DNA from: Candidatus Paracaedibacteraceae bacterium
GTDB taxonomy: Bacteria; Pseudomonadota; Alphaproteobacteria; Paracaedibacterales; Paracaedibacteraceae
Direction of reading: 5' to 3'
Assembly: GCA_019636055.1 (NCBI GenBank)
Contig: JAHBYH010000003.1
Span: 201,501-265,500, forward strand
DNA: 64,000 nucleotides
Every line of letters starts with the position of its first letter. The first letter of the stretch is position 1. Below, in pieces: positions 61,932 to 64,000 of the stretch. The translations under genes were made by a program, and so were the position numbers. Below the pieces are notes generated by a model, which did not search any database, was not told where the DNA came from, and saw only the letters and a list, made by a program, of their open reading frames with translations.

Positions 61932-62213
61932 ATGCTATATTTTCTTAAAGTCTTGTTTATTGGTCATGCCCTGTCACTTGATGTCGGTGATGAATTTTCA
62001 ATCGGGGTTAGGAACAATCAAGCTAAAAAATATCATATTTTCGAAAAAGATGGCGATCTCATCCTTGAAATAAAAAAACAAACCGATGCAAATTATAAAT
62101 CAAATCACCCCTGTCCCAACGACGATAAGATTAATTTATCGGATCATAATAAGATAGTTGTTTGGCACGGTAGTGCAGTTCGTACTTATGAACAAGAGAG
62201 ACAGGCTGCATAA
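61932..62213 (+). CDS. Small hypothetical protein, 93 aa, possibly exported
   Basis: A short hydrophobic N-terminus (MLYFLKVLFIGHALSL) could be a signal peptide; the remainder is polar and beta-like (DEFSIGVRNNQAKKYHIF, DLILEIKK) ending with a charged helix. I recognise no family and see no strong ribosome site. It is divergent from gltA across a 146-bp AT-rich gap. The ORF is short, so it may not be expressed. Confidence 0.45.
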   Translation: MLYFLKVLFIGHALSLDVGDEFSIGVRNNQAKKYHIFEKDGDLILEIKKQTDANYKSNHPCPNDDKINLSDHNKIVVWHGSAVRTYEQERQAA

Positions 62214-62331
62214 TATTGTCTCAAATAATTTCTCGTTATTGCAACTTGGCAGATTTAAGAATTCGTTACTTCTAGTATTAGAAATAGAGGGATGCTACGA
62301 TTAAAATGTATTCTATTGACGGGGGGGTAAA

Positions 62332-63312
62332 ATGAAGCAATTTTTAGGGGTGTTTTTTTCAACATCCATAGCGTTTTCAGCGGATTATTCTGATTGTTCT
62401 GATGGGTATCCATCATCACCGCCTGACACTCAGTCAGAAATAAGTAGTCGACCGAGCAGCCCATCCCAAGAAGATGAGGCTGTTTTTACATGGCATGGTC
62501 TTAAAATGGGGGACGCAGCAGCAATCAGTCTTCTTTTAGATCAGAACTTGACAACAAGCGAAGTATCTATAGCTATAGAGATACTTGAAGAATTGGCATC
62601 GGAAAATAATATCTATGCTCAGGAATTATTGGTTAAGTGTTGGATTTATGGAAGCTTGGGACTTGGAAACACGCAGCAGAACCAAAGTGAGCGCTTGCAA
62701 CACCTTTGGACCTATGCAGAAAATAATACGCTCGTTCATCGCTATCTTATCGAAAGTTATATGGAAGGTTATTTTGGGATCAGTGTAAAGAAGAAATCTC
62801 GACTGAAAAAAGCTCGACGCTTTGCTTTAGATCACTTAGATTCCCCTGGTGTTGGAGATCTTGTCATTCTGGCTTTAAAAGAAAATATGCTTGGATTCAA
62901 ATCAAAACGTGAGTATTTAAAACATATTAAAGGTAGAAACGGTCGCTGGCATATTATCCCCGGAGATAAAACAGAATTAACAGCAATTGAATCCTTAGCC
63001 GAACAGCATAACTCTAGTGCTCAGGCTTTTCTAATAGAGTGCTATATGGATAGTCGCTATGGTGCTGATTTTTGGGATAAGGCACGCTTTAAACTTATTC
63101 TTGAAAAAATGGAAGCCCTAGATTCAGGAGAGAACCCACACGTAGGAGTCTTGATTTTATCAGTTTGGCAACAAAATTTACTAAATTATAGAAAAAATAG
63201 ACACGCAGAATATCTTAAAGAGTTGAGGCGTTTAAAAGGAAAGTATGGTCATCTATACGATGATGCGCCAACCCTCAGGAACTACAATCAATTTGAACTC
63301 CTTAGGGATTAA
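62332..63312 (+). CDS. Secreted helical-repeat protein, 326 aa
   Basis: The protein has a signal peptide (MKQFLGVFFSTSIAFSA), an S/P-rich linker (about 20-45) and then helical repeats with weak Sel1 character: ASENNIYAQELLVKCWIYG, ENNTLVHRYLIESYMEGYFG and EQHNSSAQAFLIECYMDSRYG. The spacing and the A-x-x-LL-x-x-C/Y pattern suggest diverged Sel1/TPR-like units. Function unknown; similar proteins in this window suggest a family of exported interaction proteins. A 132-bp palindrome begins five bases after the stop. A purine-rich GGGGGGTAAA lies before the ATG. Confidence 0.7.
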   Translation: MKQFLGVFFSTSIAFSADYSDCSDGYPSSPPDTQSEISSRPSSPSQEDEAVFTWHGLKMGDAAAISLLLDQNLTTSEVSIAIEILEELASENNIYAQELLVKCWIYGSLGLGNTQQNQSERLQHLWTYAENNTLVHRYLIESYMEGYFGISVKKKSRLKKARRFALDHLDSPGVGDLVILALKENMLGFKSKREYLKHIKGRNGRWHIIPGDKTELTAIESLAEQHNSSAQAFLIECYMDSRYGADFWDKARFKLILEKMEALDSGENPHVGVLILSVWQQNLLNYRKNRHAEYLKELRRLKGKYGHLYDDAPTLRNYNQFELLRD

Positions 63313-63316
63313 CGAC

Positions 63317-63448
63317 AGTTCGACATAAGAAGGTCTATCCAGCAATAGAATCCGTCATCCTCGACGAGCAAAGCTAAGGTTTTCTAGCGAAACACTAGCT
63401 TTGCTCGTCGGAGATGACGAACCTGTCTGATCTTTCTTATATCGAACT
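63317..63448. repeat. 132-bp imperfect palindrome (REP/MITE-like)
   Basis: Outer arms AGTTCGA(C/T)ATAAGAA (start at 63317) are matched by the reverse complement ending at 63448. Inner arms GTCATCCTCGACGAGCAAAGCT (63354-63375) pair with 63397-63418 around a 21-base centre. The element could fold into one long hairpin and may act as terminator or as a mobile palindromic repeat. Confidence 0.88.
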
Positions 63449-63548
63449 CACGTTAGGGGTTATGTTGGATAAAAATTATTTGTTGTACCTTAAGGGTTTT
63501 TTAATCCTGTTCTGATACAGTGAAGGTCTAACAGGGAGACAAGTCAAG

Positions 63549-64000
63549 ATGACTAACAATGTTTGTGTCGCTTCCGATTCTTCAGAAACCCAAGAAAGCA
63601 TAATTGATTATTTATTGAAAATTAAACCGGCTGGTGCTGCCTTCCATGCTGTTATGTTTAATATGTCTAAACTTTTGCCTTTTAATCGTGAGCCGGCAAA
63701 AATTGAAGTTGCTCTTGCGGAAGTGAACCGAATATTTCTTCCGCTAAAGGCAAAAGTTTATAAATTGCTTAATCATAATATTGTCTGCATTATTGAAAAA
63801 CAACCAATCATCTCAATTGAACGAGCCATATCACAGTTTAAACGTACGTTACCCATTGATCCTATTTTATCAGATGCGTTAAGAAAAGATGTTTTCTGCC
63901 AATTATTTGATCTCGGTTTACGGTGGCGAGATCTTGATGATATCGTGCAGGACATTGAAAATGATCCTTTGTTTAGGATCCGGAAGCAAGATGTGGACGG
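63549..64000 (+). CDS. N-terminal part of an unassigned protein
   Basis: The ATG at 63549 follows the ribosome site GGGAG, and the frame is open to the window end (150 codons). The product has no signal peptide. It contains GAAFHAVMFNMSKLLPFNREP and LAEVNRIFLPLKAKVYKLLNHNIVCIIE, a pattern reminiscent of an alphaproteobacterial alpha/beta domain of unknown function with an L-N-x-x-I-V-x-I-x-E core strand. I recall similar N-terminal regions in long proteins of Rhodospirillales but cannot name the family. A C-terminal domain should lie outside the window. Confidence 0.7.
   Translation, partial: MTNNVCVASDSSETQESIIDYLLKIKPAGAAFHAVMFNMSKLLPFNREPAKIEVALAEVNRIFLPLKAKVYKLLNHNIVCIIEKQPIISIERAISQFKRTLPIDPILSDALRKDVFCQLFDLGLRWRDLDDIVQDIENDPLFRIRKQDVD

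Noticed and set aside
1..64000. tRNA, rRNA or CRISPR loci
   Set aside because: No cloverleaf-like tRNA sequence with a T-loop GTTCRA, no rRNA segment and no regularly spaced repeat array were found by reading.

Overview
The window looks like the chromosome of a moderately AT-rich alphaproteobacterium, most likely a host-associated lineage of the Holosporales/Rickettsiales type. This is inferred from gene content, not from a database search. The pointers are a FYDLN-acid (TIGR02300-type) protein, a COX15-type heme A synthase, a Rickettsia-like 482-residue isocitrate dehydrogenase, a 3TM holin of the gene-transfer-agent kind, many short secreted Sel1 or coiled-coil proteins, and several palindromic repeat elements, some lying inside coding sequence. 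No rRNA, tRNA or CRISPR array was seen.

Layout. 1-4.4 kb: end of a peroxiredoxin, then a lineage-specific envelope cluster of three secreted coiled-coil-rich proteins on the minus strand, with a beta-barrel protein and a small paralogue on the plus strand. 4.4-16.5 kb: alpha/beta hydrolase, threonine dehydratase, stomatin/NfeD pair, DNA polymerase I, a leucine-degradation operon (HMG-CoA lyase, methylcrotonyl-CoA carboxylase biotin subunit, enoyl-CoA hydratase) and a YdbH-like AsmA-type protein. 16.6-25.8 kb: NhaD/CitMHS-type antiporter, tamA-tamB and a large Sel1 protein. 25.9-35.9 kb: a phage/GTA-like block. Its head module (portal, protease, capsid, connectors, tail terminator) is followed by a broken gene, small orphan genes and an opposite-strand EamA transporter, then two unassigned tail-type genes, a SleB hydrolase and a holin. 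No terminase, tail tube or tape measure gene is present.

35.9-46.2 kb: recG, a pseudouridine synthase with a twin hairpin repeat, lepA, an RNase D-like exonuclease, a DUF465 protein, ctaA, a TolC/NodT lipoprotein and pgpA. 46.2-49.7 kb: a GGDEF protein and then a small AT-rich accessory island with two related gene remnants, two orphan genes, a putative minus-strand small RNA and a two-domain cytidine/dCMP-type deaminase resembling the anti-phage AvcD/DcdV family. 49.7-64 kb: FYDLN-acid protein, aroA, ruvX, icd, L,D-transpeptidase, YejA-like peptide-binding protein, trmL, rlpA, a D,D-carboxypeptidase, tmk, Sel1 protein, gltA, orphan secreted proteins, a 132-bp palindrome and the start of an unassigned gene.

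Working together: icd and gltA are TCA enzymes, and leucine degradation would feed acetyl-CoA and acetoacetate into that cycle. TamA, TamB, YdbH-like, RlpA, the D,D-carboxypeptidase, the L,D-transpeptidase and the many secreted proteins form an envelope-heavy gene set. The two parts of greatest interest are the terminase-less phage head/lysis block and the deaminase island with its structured upstream region. Coordinates of starts were adjusted where a ribosome binding site or signal peptide favoured an internal codon.
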